Assembly (NCBI GenBank): GCA_905221605.1
Contig: CAJNDS010002424.1
Location: 1,017,709 to 1,081,708, forward strand
From: Symbiodinium natans
Taxonomy: Eukaryota; Sar; Dinophyceae; Suessiales; Symbiodiniaceae
Reading direction: 5' to 3'
Length of the DNA: 64,000 nucleotides
Below the pieces are notes generated by a model that was not told the origin of the DNA, searched no databases, and was given only the letters and a program-made list of their open reading frames with translations. The translations under genes were made by a program, and so were the position numbers. This document shows positions 22,434-34,400 of this stretch, in pieces; the stretch's first letter is position 1; every line of letters begins with the position of its first letter.

Positions 22434-25400
22434 GTACTTGGAGGTTCAGGGTACTTATAACCCCGGTTTAGGGTTTAGGGTTTAGGGTTTAGGGTTTATA
22501 ACTGTACTTACAAGCCCCCTAAGTCCTCTAAGTAGGTTATAAGTGGGTTTAGAATTGGGGTCATAGGTACCCGTGAACCTCCTAGTAGGGCCCTGTTGGC
22601 TCGCCTACTGGCCCTAAGCCTGAATTGCCTCATTTTATGGCCCTCAATCGCAACACCTGGCAACTTGCAGAACTTCTCCAAGAAGTACGGCGAGGGATCC
22701 ATCATGAGCCGCAGCCTTGGCATCCAGGATATGTCGATAGGGTTTGCAGAGTTTCGGGTTCTACGTGAGGCCGCGCACGGAGCTGTTGCTCTAGTAAGTA
22801 CTCTAGTGCGTGTCTTGCTTGAAGACAAAGTCTCAGACTGTGTGGGGTTCAGGGATTTAGGACCTTTGTGTTTCTTTACAAGTAGCATTTACGAGTTAAG
22901 GGTTTAGAGTTTAGGGTTTAGGCGGTTGGGCGCTCAAGGGCTTTAAGGCCTTCAGGGCTTACGGGTTCAAGAAGGACTTCATGGCTTCGGGGTGTCTAAG
23001 GCTGCAAGGCTTTTTTCGTGCTTAAGAGTTTTTGGAGGTTTGGGCCTCTAAGCCCTAAACCCTGTAATCCCCTCATGTGCTTGCAGAATGCCGATGAGGG
23101 TCGGGGGCTTAGTATGCCCTTAGACCCTCAAGCTCTCTCCCTACGTCCCTCTATGCATTGAGTCTGCCCGATCGGATCCGAGACTTGAACAAGTTCGACG
23201 CGGATGTGCCAACCATCTCGACAGGCCCCAGCCCTGCTGCTCTCTGTTTCGGGCTCAGGGCTTCGGCTCAGGGTTTACTAAATCAGAGGTCTCTCTTTCA
23301 CTAGGACCCGGAGTAGGCCCTTATTTCCTTTTTTTTTGGTTGGGGTTCCCTTATGATCTTAACACCAAATGGCTACCCTTTTTGTTCCTAGGTTACTCCT
23401 GGGTCTAGCTCATGGTTTGGTATCGCTTACCAAAAGCGGCCTAAAACAGGCCCCGAATCATCTTCAATAAGGTTGCTACGGGACATCCGAAGCTCGATCG
23501 GGGATTCTGGTTTATGGTTTAGGGTTTAGGGTTTAGGGTTAGGGTTTAGGGTTTAGGGTTTTCAACCACCCATGTATCCAACAATTCTGCCAGCCGGTGG
23601 TCGATTTTCGAAAGGTGCGCTTGTCAAAGCCCTATCCCTCAACCCTAAACCCTAAAGGCCCAAACCTGTGGAGGCCGCGAGGGTGGTCGAAACGCGCAAC
23701 AATCCCGAGGCCGAAAACTATGAAAATTCAAAGCGGGACATGAAGAGAACAGAAAGTAGCAAAGGAAAAAACCAACCTCCGCCTAAAAACCCTTCACCCT
23801 TCGCAACACAACACAAAACGGTGAGGGCAAGGGCCCTTCGCGCCGTTTCCTGAAGCATCCTACACTTACTTCGCCTTTAGCTGAACTTTAAACTTTTTGG
23901 GTTTCCTTTTTTAGTAGGAATATTAAAGTTTAACCTTTTTTCCCCTTGGTCATTGGAGAAGTAAGTACAGGCGCCTTGACACTGGACTTGAAGCTGGGCG
24001 GTGGCGTGCCCTATGGCCGGACGCTGGGACTGCACTTGCGCAGCTTTCTCAGGGGTTTTGAGGGTTTTGGGCCAAGCGGTAGAAGGTCAGTTCCCCCAAA
24101 GAATGGTCCGTGCTTGCACTTCGACCCTATGCCCCCCCAGCACATGCTGGTTTGCGATTTCCTCCGTGAGTAGGTTCCTTTCCCGCGATGCTCTAAATTG
24201 AAACCAGAATAAGACGAATAAGACCTCACCCTAAACCCTACACCATAAACCCTGAACTCTCCAGCCTTATGTGTGTGTGCGCACCCAGTCACAAGGATCG
24301 TTGAAGTCTACGGCCCGGAGCAAAGTGGCAAAACAACGCTTGCACTCTCCTGCGCGTACCAGGCAGGGGGCGCCCCCCCAAAAAACACAAAACAAACAAC
24401 ACCGACTGTAACTCCTATATTGCCCGTTTAAGGAAGAAGACTCTAATTTTCGTGGTTCTTCAGCAATTGGTAGCGCTTCGTAGGGCTTTCGAGTGTTGTT
24501 ATCATCGTGAGGTCAGGGCTCACACTCCTGAGGAACGCTTTGTGGTCACGAAAACTTGGTTCCCCAAATCTGTAGCTACCACGCAGGTTAGATCCAAAAA
24601 TGAGGCCCCGATGGTACCCAAGCTGGACGGAACAGACTCTTCTCAGATGGTTCTGGTGCCTCATGGACATGTTTGGGTTTCAGGGTTTAGGGGTGTTGCG
24701 GCCCTTGACTCCCTGGGCGTCGAAGCATGTGGATCCGAAGTTTTCAGCAACTAACCCCATACAAGCCCTAAACCCTAGCAGGCCCCCAGACATCCCCAGA
24801 CCCTAAAGACCCGAAGCCCTGCGACAGCCCGAGCAGGCGCAACAGAGTGGCAACCGCAAGCGCGTGGCATTTCTGGATGCCGAGCAGGCTGGGACACACA
24901 ACATAGGCCATGGTCTCTGGCTCGGCCTTTTTTTTTTTTTTTTTGGGGGGGGGGGGAGGTTGAAGGGCTAAGTGGCGGGCTTCGGGATTCACGGGCTTGG
25001 GGGGTTTAGGGCCTTTCAAACTAGGCCCTCAACCCTAAACCCCTTTTTTCTAGATTTCTTCGTGTAATCGCAGCCCTTATGTAAAGGAATCCCTAGACCC
25101 GAAACGCTACTGGCCCTAACCCCGAAAACCCAAAGAACCCTCCTAAGCTCTACAACTCCAAAAGCCCCTAAACTCTAAACGGCTCAGTACTACACATGCC
25201 ATGAGCCCTCTCGGGTTCAAACCAGACTTGCCTCCAAGCCCCTGAGAGAAAAAGAATTCGCGGCTGCCTACATACAAACCCTGAGCCCTAAGCCCTAAGA
25301 CCTAAACCCTAAACCCTAAACCCCTAAACCCCAAACCCCTAAACCCCTAAACCCCAAAACCCCTAAACCCCTAAACCCTAAACCCTAAACCCTACAGGCC

Positions 25401-28400
25401 CTGGACAGATATCTGGCAAAGAACATGGGCCTCGACCTCTCCCCTGTGGCTTGGGCTTCGGGGTTCAGAGACTTCCGTAATTTGAGGGCTTCAAATTTGG
25501 GGTTTAGGGTTTAGGGTTTAGGGGATAGGGTTTAGGATTTAGGTTGAGGGCCTTGGGGGGTCAGAGTCTCAATCACTTAGGCCCGAAAGCCCAGAGGTTT
25601 GGAGGGAGGCACTTAAACCCGAAACCCGACTGTATTCGGAGCATGGATTAGAGTTTCCGTTCTGCGCATGGACTTGATGTACTTACACGCACGGTGCTGC
25701 AGACCAATTGCAAGACACCTCTTTGAACAAAGAGGGTGAGCTTTGAGCCATTGGGTCGGTGTGTAGACTTGAGGAGATTGAAGCCCCGTGACGGAACATG
25801 TGATTTTGAGGAGAAGCCTCACGTGTTCTAAGCGTTCTCCCCTCTATGCTCGCCAAGGGGTTTGTAAAGGCGACCTTGTCTAGGTTGTTCTGCATAAATA
25901 TGCAAGGGAATCGGCTCTGGCTCCCGTCAGTAAAGGGTTTGCGAGTTGGCAGCAGCGACCCCAAACGCTAAACCCTAAAACCTCCGTTTGACGTTGGCGT
26001 ATCAGCATTCAGTACTTCAATAGCTATGAGACTCGGGCGGAATTGGGATCCAGATGCAAAACCAAGTCATTCCCGCGATTCAACATCAAGCAAAGCCTCC
26101 AATTGCCGAATCTGCCAGCATTGTTCGCAAGCAGGATCGCTTCACCTTTTTGTGCGCCGGTTTCGCTGAGGAGGCCAGCTGAACTCGGATCCCAGAATCG
26201 AGTTTGGTTCTTGGGTTTAGGGACCTCAAAGCTCAGAGCATCTTCAGCGTCAGCTGTGTACTCACCTTACTGTCACTTGCTGTTCGCAACGGGCTTCTGC
26301 GTCTAAACTCTAAACCCGAAACCGCCCTAAACCCCTAAACTCCTATGTAAACCTTGGAGTCCAGGGAGCACGGTTATCAGACTTTTGATTAAGCTCAGAT
26401 TGTTTTCGTCGTCATTCTTCTCAATCTCATTATTGCCAGCATGAAAGTCTCTCTCATTGGCCAGTAGTCTCATTGGCACCATTATTAAGACCATTACCAT
26501 TGTTGTCATTGAGTCATTGACATCACGATCGTATTATCATCATTGTTGTCATTCCTTGCTGTGATTTTTTGCTGTTCTTGTCCTTATTCCCATGAGGATC
26601 GTTACGACCATGATTATCATTGGCTTCTTGGTTGGGGCCTAGGTCTTACGCGTAGACTTCAAACCCCGAAGTGGCTGTATTCCCTGCGCCCCAAACTTCA
26701 ACTCTGGGTCAGCATGACGATGCCCCGAATGCGACTGCCAGGCCCTTGTCCAGAGGAGAATAAGCATAAAGGGCTTTGGGTTAAGGTTTAGGGTTTAGGG
26801 TTCAGGGTTCAGGGTTCAGGGTTCAGGGTTCAAGGTTTAGGTAGAGTCTTTTTGGGCTTTCGGTGAAAGTGCCATGGATGGCACCCCCCCACACTTGCAA
26901 ACGCGACTGCCACCCTCTGCGCTCGGAAGTCTCGCCAGCATGCAGTCAGCCAGATGGCCAGCAATTGAGCCAGGTCTCGACCCAAGATTCCTGCTGTATC
27001 GTGCTGTATACATGTACCCCAAACCCTAAACCCTAAACCCTAAAACCCTAAAACCCTAAAACCCTAAACCCTAAACCCTAAACCCTAAACCCTAAACCAC
27101 CTGCCGAGAGGCATGCGACCAGCTCCTGGATGCCATAGAATCCAAGCTTCGCAGCTGCAGAGAGCATGGCGACGAGCTACTCTTTGCTTAAGCACCCCCC
27201 CCCTAAACCCTAAACCCTAAACCCGAAACCCTAAACCCTAAACACTAAACCCTAAACCCTAAAGCCTAAACCCTAAACCCCCAAAAAAAAGAAACGATTA
27301 TAACCCCTGCATGGCCCTTATGGGAATGATAATAAGAATAGTAGTCGTAATCAATAGAATCATCCCTACGGTACGCTTCTAAGGAAGAACATCTATTTTT
27401 TTATCCACCACTTTCGGTGTGGGGCTGTTAGATTTTAAACTCAACTCTTCTCCTCGCCGGAACTCTTCTCCTCGCCCGGTCTACTCCTAGAGACTCCCTG
27501 GAGTGCCCGACCCCAGAGACTCCCTGCAGTGCCCAACCCCAGAGACTTCAGCTGAAATGCCCAACCCCAAATCCCTAAGGCGGGGATGTTCGAAGTAATA
27601 TATGTATATATATATACATATATATATATCTTCTATTTGTTATTTGTTTTGCTTTTGTTTTTTTCTTTTGGGGGGGGGGGGTTCTTAAGCAATTAGTAGC
27701 TAAGAACCCACAGTGGCATCATAGTGGTTTCCGACAAAGTCGGAGGGGTACCTTATTGGGGTCCTTATTGTAAGCGGGTCCTACTATTTGGGGGTCTATA
27801 TCAGGGGTCCCTTATTTTCGTCGCCTCCCATATGGGGCTTATAAGCCTGATGGGGCTTACGTGGGATGATTATCAGTGCAAAGTGCTGGGCTTACATGTG
27901 GGTATGATTTTGGCGTGTATAACGGTTTCTTCTTGCGTTTAGGGTCTATGACCCCCTAGAGTGGCACTTACATTCTCTTCTAGGGCTTCTGGTTCTCTGA
28001 TTGAACCTCTTGTTGGCAAAACGAAGGTTCTCTTTTTGCCTAGGTTGTTGGGGAAACGAGAAGATGAATCTCTCTGTTCAGCGCGTTCGTTGCAATAGCA
28101 ACAAGGGTTTAGGGTTTAGGGTGATGTGTAGGACATGTAGGTGTGTCTCGCTAGAGCCCTCCGCGGTGTGGTCGTCCGCGCTTTAGTGTTTCTCAGAAGA
28201 AGAGTCGCCCAGCTCCCGTGTGATGTAGGCATACAAGCCATGTGAAGGTGCTTCGACATTGTGATCTTGGACAGCGTGGGTGCCCTCACCCCGAAGGACG
28301 AGCTGGATAAGGACATGACGCAGGCGGGTCCTCACCCAAGTCTGGGGTAGCTTTGTTTAGGTCTTGAGGAGAGGATGGCGGGGCTCCTTAGATAGTGGTG

Positions 28401-31400
28401 GGTGGGTTTATCAGTTTTTCTGTGAGGTTTCCCTTTCGGGGTACTAGTACTAATACCTGGCTACCTGCACAGATTCCACTAACTCTGAAGCATCTGACTC
28501 CACGATCCTTATTTCGATTTAGGGCTTACATTTTAGGGTATAGGGTTTAGGGTTTAGGGTTTAGGGTTTAGGGTCTAGTTTCTTATGGTTCAGGGTGCGG
28601 CGTTGGTTAGCTGAACCCAGTGTTGTGAACATGCCTGCCAAACCCCATCCAGCCAAACCAAATTTCGCATCCAAAAGGACTGCTCTCATGGAAAACGGCT
28701 CCACAAGCATACCGAAAAACAATGTGTCTGGTAGGCAAGTTTAAGTTGCAAGGTTCCCCCGGGGGGGGGTATTCTAGGGCCCAGGGTCTTCTTCACCGAA
28801 TATATCTTTGATTTTTCTGAACACTTTTTTACGTTCGCATTTCGGCACTCCTTGTAGCAAGCAATTGGTCCGCTGCCTTCCGGGCCCTCCAGGGTCCTCG
28901 GCATGACAGGATCTACCTGAAATGGAAGGTTTCCATCCAAGCACAAGCAGTAGGCACTTGGAGTGTTGAGGGGTTGAAGGCTGGTCCTCTCCGGTGTTGG
29001 TGGTTATCCAGGGTACGATGTGTATGCCGCCTTAATAGCACTCCGAGCAGCTCAACCCGCCTTGCTAGAACACCATCGGACTCCTGGCGCGCACCATGAG
29101 CAAGTTCTTGCGGAAAGCCGTGCACCTCGTCAGCATCAGATGATTCAACAGCATTCCTTATCAGGTCGCCTGCTCAAAAAAGACACCCTTCCCAGAGCAG
29201 TTTTTGCACTGGGCAGTGGGAGTAGCACTGGACACACCCAGCAAAGAACGATCCAGTTTGGAACGGGCTCACAGTAAAACCCACACTAAGCCCTAAACCC
29301 TAATCGGCTGTCTGTCATCCCAAGCCCTAACCGCGAAGCTCGAAACCACGATGCTGAGGAAGGTTGTAGCGGACTCTGACACCTGCCTCTTGATCATCAA
29401 CCAGCTCAGAGCCAACATTGGAGGCATCGGTGCACTTCCTGGTGGGGTTATTTGGGGGGAGGTGGAGGGGGTGGGGGCGCGGTTAGGGTTTATATGGTTT
29501 AGGCTTTATATGGTTTAGGGTTTATATAGTTAAGGGTTTATCCCCGAATGTCGGGCAAGAGGGATGATGCTTCACCATGTACCGCCAGTCCGTGTACTCA
29601 ACAAGAGCTTCTGAATGATCTTGCCATTGACGAACCGTGACACACTAACACCAAATCCTTAAACCCGCTAAGCCCAAACCTAAACCCTCTAGCAAATCTT
29701 ACACCTCTCTAAACCCCAAACCTTTAGACCCTAAACCCTAAATGGGCAGTTCTCAAAATCATGGCCTTTTTTTTTGTACCCTAAAATTGGGCCGCCTGAT
29801 AATAGCGACCCCTAAAGGGACCAGAATTTAGAGAAGTAGACCAAATGTGGCGAGGCTACGGCAATCCTGAGACAACCTGCGGTGGCAAAGCCCTTCCTTA
29901 TCATGCCAGCATGCGCCTGGAGGCCGGCGTTGGGTCAGGGAGGGTTTCGGGTTTAGGATGTAGGGTTTAGGGTTTAGGGTTTGGGGTTTAGGGTTTAGGA
30001 TTTAGGGTTTAGGATTTCGGGTTTAGGGTTTACCCCGTTCACTCAATCCAAAACACTCCCAGGGTGCAAACTGAGGTGGTGCATGAGAAGACCGTGTATA
30101 AACGACCCCACACACACCAGAGCAATATAATAGTAGCTAAGCCCTACATGATCCCCCTAAACCCTAAACCCTAAACCCTAAACCCCAAACCCCCTAAACC
30201 CTAAACCCCATACAAGCCCCCTAAGTCCCTAAACCCTATACAACCCTAAACCCTATACAAACCCTAAACCCTAACCCTAAACCCTCAACCCTAAACCCTA
30301 AACCCTGAAACCCTAAACCCTAAGCCCCAAACCCCGAAACCCTGGTGCTCTCCCAGGTCCGCTCTCCGATGTCCGGAAAGATGGGACCTGCGGAGATGCT
30401 TGACATCCCCACAAATTAGGGAGTTTAGGGAGTTTTGGGTTTGGGGTTTAGGGTTCAGGGTTGAGGGGTGTAGGGTTTAGGGCCTAAGGTTTAGGGTTTA
30501 GGGGCACTTTGATTAGGTTTCGAATCTGGTATGTGTTGATTCGACAATAAAGCCAATGCTAGTGTCTTGATTTTGTCTGGAAAGTATTGATGTCCAGACT
30601 TCATTTGCCAGCACGTACTGTTGGGTCGGGCTGGCAAAGACGGAAACATGCGGAAGTGACCGACTATGTTTCGCTTCCTTTATAAACAGTAGCCAACGCG
30701 CAGAAAGGGCCCCCCTCATTACTACACGGCTTCTAGGCTGCCACGAGGTTACACAGTTTGAGACAGGAGGGTTTAGAATCCCCGACCCTGAACCCTTAAC
30801 TTTGAGACCTTCAGAGAACCTTGAGCTGAGAAGGGGTCTTGGCATCTTTCCCCATTGGGGGGGGTGGGGGGGTCGGGCTGCCAGGTCGAGATCGGATGGC
30901 TGCCTATGTGTTTGTATTGGTTTCGACTTCGAGTGAAACCACTGCCAGGGGTTTGATCAGACATACATACATACATACATACATACATACATAGTTATAT
31001 GAGTTTTTAATTTACCATTGGTTGGATTCAATTGGTGCCCAATACAGTGTGGGCTGTGTGAAGGGCTTCGGGTTCGTGATTTGTGTGCTGCGTGAACGCT
31101 TGGTAGGAGACATCAGGTTTCAAGGGTTCCAAGCTCAAGCGGCTTAGAATTAGGGCTTGGAGTTTGGGCCTTAGGGCTTCAGATGAACCCTGTCATGCAC
31201 CGAGGGAGCCCACCGGAATCCGCTCCGTCGTCCGAGTCAAGAAGAACAAGCTTGCCGCTCCGCACCGGAAGCACAGAAGCATTGTGCGGGAGTTGCTGGC
31301 ATGTCTGGCCATTTTGGGAAACGCGTGTTTCCTGCATCAAGGGACTAAAGGAGGGACGCTTTTTAGGGACCTCAGGGGTAACATAGGGCAAGGTAGTGGC

Positions 31401-34400
31401 TATTCCGGGTCCCTAAACCCTAAGCCCCTAAACCCTAAACAGGGGCCCCTCCTTATACCCCTTAAGATCAATTGCCTTGTAGGGGCCGTAGGGTCCTGCG
31501 CTCCGGGGCTGTACAGGACTTAGCCAACCCCAGGGTTTGGGGTTTAGGGTTTAGGGTTAGGGTTTTAGGGTTTAGGGTTTAGGGTTTTAGGGTGTTAGGG
31601 TTTAGGGTTTAGACAAAAATAGTGTATGGAAGCTTGTAGCCCCAGAGCCTACCAAGTGATTGGGTGAGAACGCAACATGCAGTGAATGTTACCAACAGAG
31701 CAGGCAATCTGAGCATTCTGAGCGAGTTTGTCAAAATGCTGGCAGGTCATGGGTACCCCCAAGGGAAGTAGGACCTACAAATCGTGGCCCCATAGACCCT
31801 AAACCCTAAACCCCAAACCTTGTTTGGGCTTCCATCCCCCTCTGCCTAGGAGCCTTAGGTCCTAAACCCTAAACCCTAAACCCTAAACCCTAAACCCTAA
31901 ACCCTAAACCCTAAACCCTAAACCCTAAATTTAAGAGCCTCCGGCTCAAGCCGCCGACCCCGCTGGAGCAAAGTTGAAAGGTTTAAACGCGCTCGTCAGC
32001 TCAAAGGATGCTAAAAGTTGATTTGCTTGAGCCTCTGTGAAACGTTGGGGGGGGGGGGGGGTAGGGGGTAGCACCAGGACCCCAGCAGGAGCGAGGGCAG
32101 CCCCATCAATTCAAGCCCAACAAATGGAGAGGGGGGGGGTGGGGGGGTAGGGGGGGGGGAGGGGGGGGGGGGTTAGGGGTTTAGGGCTTAGGGTTTAGGG
32201 TTTAGGGTTTAGGGTTTAGGGTTTAGGGTTTAGGGTTTAGGGTTTAGGGCTTAGGGTTTAGGGTTTAGGGTTTAGGGTTTAGGGTTTAAAGTTGTTTTTA
32301 AGCTTTAGACCCTTCACCCTCAAACCTTGTCCCTTTAACCACCCCTTCCTCCCCCACGAAAACATGCGAGCTTCCTAAGAGCATGTGTGTCTATTTCAGT
32401 TGATTCTTTTCGTTGTTTAGGAACCACATGCAATTGAGGTGTTCATGGTGTTCCACCCATTATAAACCCCCAAAACTCCTAAGTCCCAGAGCCCGAACAC
32501 CAGAAAAGTCCTAAAGAAGAAGGGTCTAAAGCCCTAAAACTCCTCAGCACGAAGCCACTAACGAGGAAGGCCGAGTTTGACATCATCTTCGGCAAGGGCA
32601 TCTCCTGGGATACCCGGTCGGCTTATACAGGGTTTGGGGTTAGTTTTGAAGGTTTAGGGCCTAGGGTCCCTAAACCCTAAATCCTAAACCCTAAGTTTTA
32701 AGTCTGTTGGGTTTTTGGGGCTTCGGCGGGGGAGGCTTAATTAAGGGTTTGGGGTTTCAAGGGCTAGGTTTTGGTGGTTGAAGAGGGCTTGTGGGAGCTT
32801 TTGGGCCCAGAGTCTGGGGGTTTAGGGCTTAGCGTTTGGGGTTTAGGGTTTAGGGTTTAGTTTAGGGTTTTGGGTTTTGGGTTTTGGGTTTTGGGTTTTG
32901 GGTATGTGGGGCTTCGGGTTGGAGGCACTCTCGGGCCCGGGTTGCAAGCATCACCTGAGGGGAGCGTACTCCAAGCACTTTACCCCGGCCCTTACTCCCT
33001 TGTTTTTTTAGGGTTTAGGGTTTAGGGTTTAGGGTAGCCCCTTTTTCCCCTTGTTTAGGGTTTAGGTTCCCTTACAAGCCCCTTGCAACCCACTTGGGCA
33101 CCTTTTATTCTTACCTTACTCTTGGGTCTAGTGTGTGTGTGGCCAGCCCCAGAGAATCCAGGAGAACAGCGTCGTGGAGGCAGGCATTGACACGGGGCTG
33201 ATCCACAAAGCAGGCTACGGGGCAGCATTGCAAAGAGCAGAGGGCTGAGAATAGAGTGAATTGGCCACCATGCGGAATCCCTGAACTTAAACCAAGTTGG
33301 GTTTAGGGTCTAGGGTTTAGGGTCTAGGGTCTAGGGTCTGGGGTTTAAAGGTTAGGGTTTAGGGTTTCGCGGTTCCCCCCTGCCTCTCCCCCACACACCT
33401 TCCCGAAATCTGCGGCGAGCAAGGGGTCATTAGAACCGCGAACCCCTGAGGGTTCAACATCCGGTCATGACACCCTAAACCTTAAACCCTAAACCCAAAG
33501 CCCCAAGCCCTAAGCCGCCCTAAGCCCTAAGCCCTAAACCAACCAAAAGGAGCCACTTGGGAGCAGGTAACACACACACCGAACAGACCTGCCCAAACCC
33601 AAAATCCTACACCCGAAGCTGGCCCTAAGCCCGATAAGCCCTAGTAGCCCTGCAACTGCTATACTAAGCCCTGTAAGCCCTCTAAGTCCTATAAGCCCTA
33701 TAAAGCCCTATAAGTCCTATAATATGCCCTGTAAGCCCTCTAAGCCCTAAGAGTCCTAACAGCCCAGAAGCCCTAGACGCCCTGAGCGTCCTAAACCCAA
33801 GGGCCCCATCCCTAAACCCCAAACCCCAAACCCCAAACCCCAATCCCCAAACCCCAAACCCCAAACCCCAAACCCCAAACCCTAAACCCTAAACCCTAAA
33901 CCCTAAACCCTGCTTTGAGCGCTGAGGCGCTTGGATGAGCTATGGCGAGCATCGAGTGCAGGGCAAGGCATGGCACCCTAAGCCCCAAAAGTCCGAAAGA
34001 AGCTCCCGAACCCCTGGGAAGCTTGAAAAATACTTGTAGCTCCTGACGCCTTACATAGAGCCCTAACCCTAAACCCTAAACCCTAAACCCTACTAACCTC
34101 AAACCCCAGGGTTCGAGGCCGCGCATGTAGGTTGTCGGGAAGAGGGGCTCTTCCCATCCTACCTCCCTGGAACCTAATGTGGGGGGTTCTCCTACGGTCC
34201 GAAATAATGCCCTTAGCCCAAAACGTTTACCCCTTAAACCCCCCAGTCTAGCCGGAGCTCACACTTTTATGGGATTTGTTGCTTAAGCCTCTGCTTGATT
34301 GTGCTTCTCAAGACGCCATCGACTACAGTTCTTCCAAGGATAGACACTCCTTCCTTTATCAATAGCAAGGTAGACCCTTTGGATGTGTTGCATATTTCCT

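Noticed and set aside
31690-31750. GNLSILSEFVKML island as a recA exon
   Set aside because: The exons at 31205 and 32566 join directly across the lysine codon; adding this island would break the alignment. It could still be non-coding intron sequence.
33549-33571. EPLGS peptide initially considered as a recA exon
   Set aside because: The exon at 33927 (GAWMSYGEHRVQGK) joins the exon at 33162 in frame and covers this position fully.
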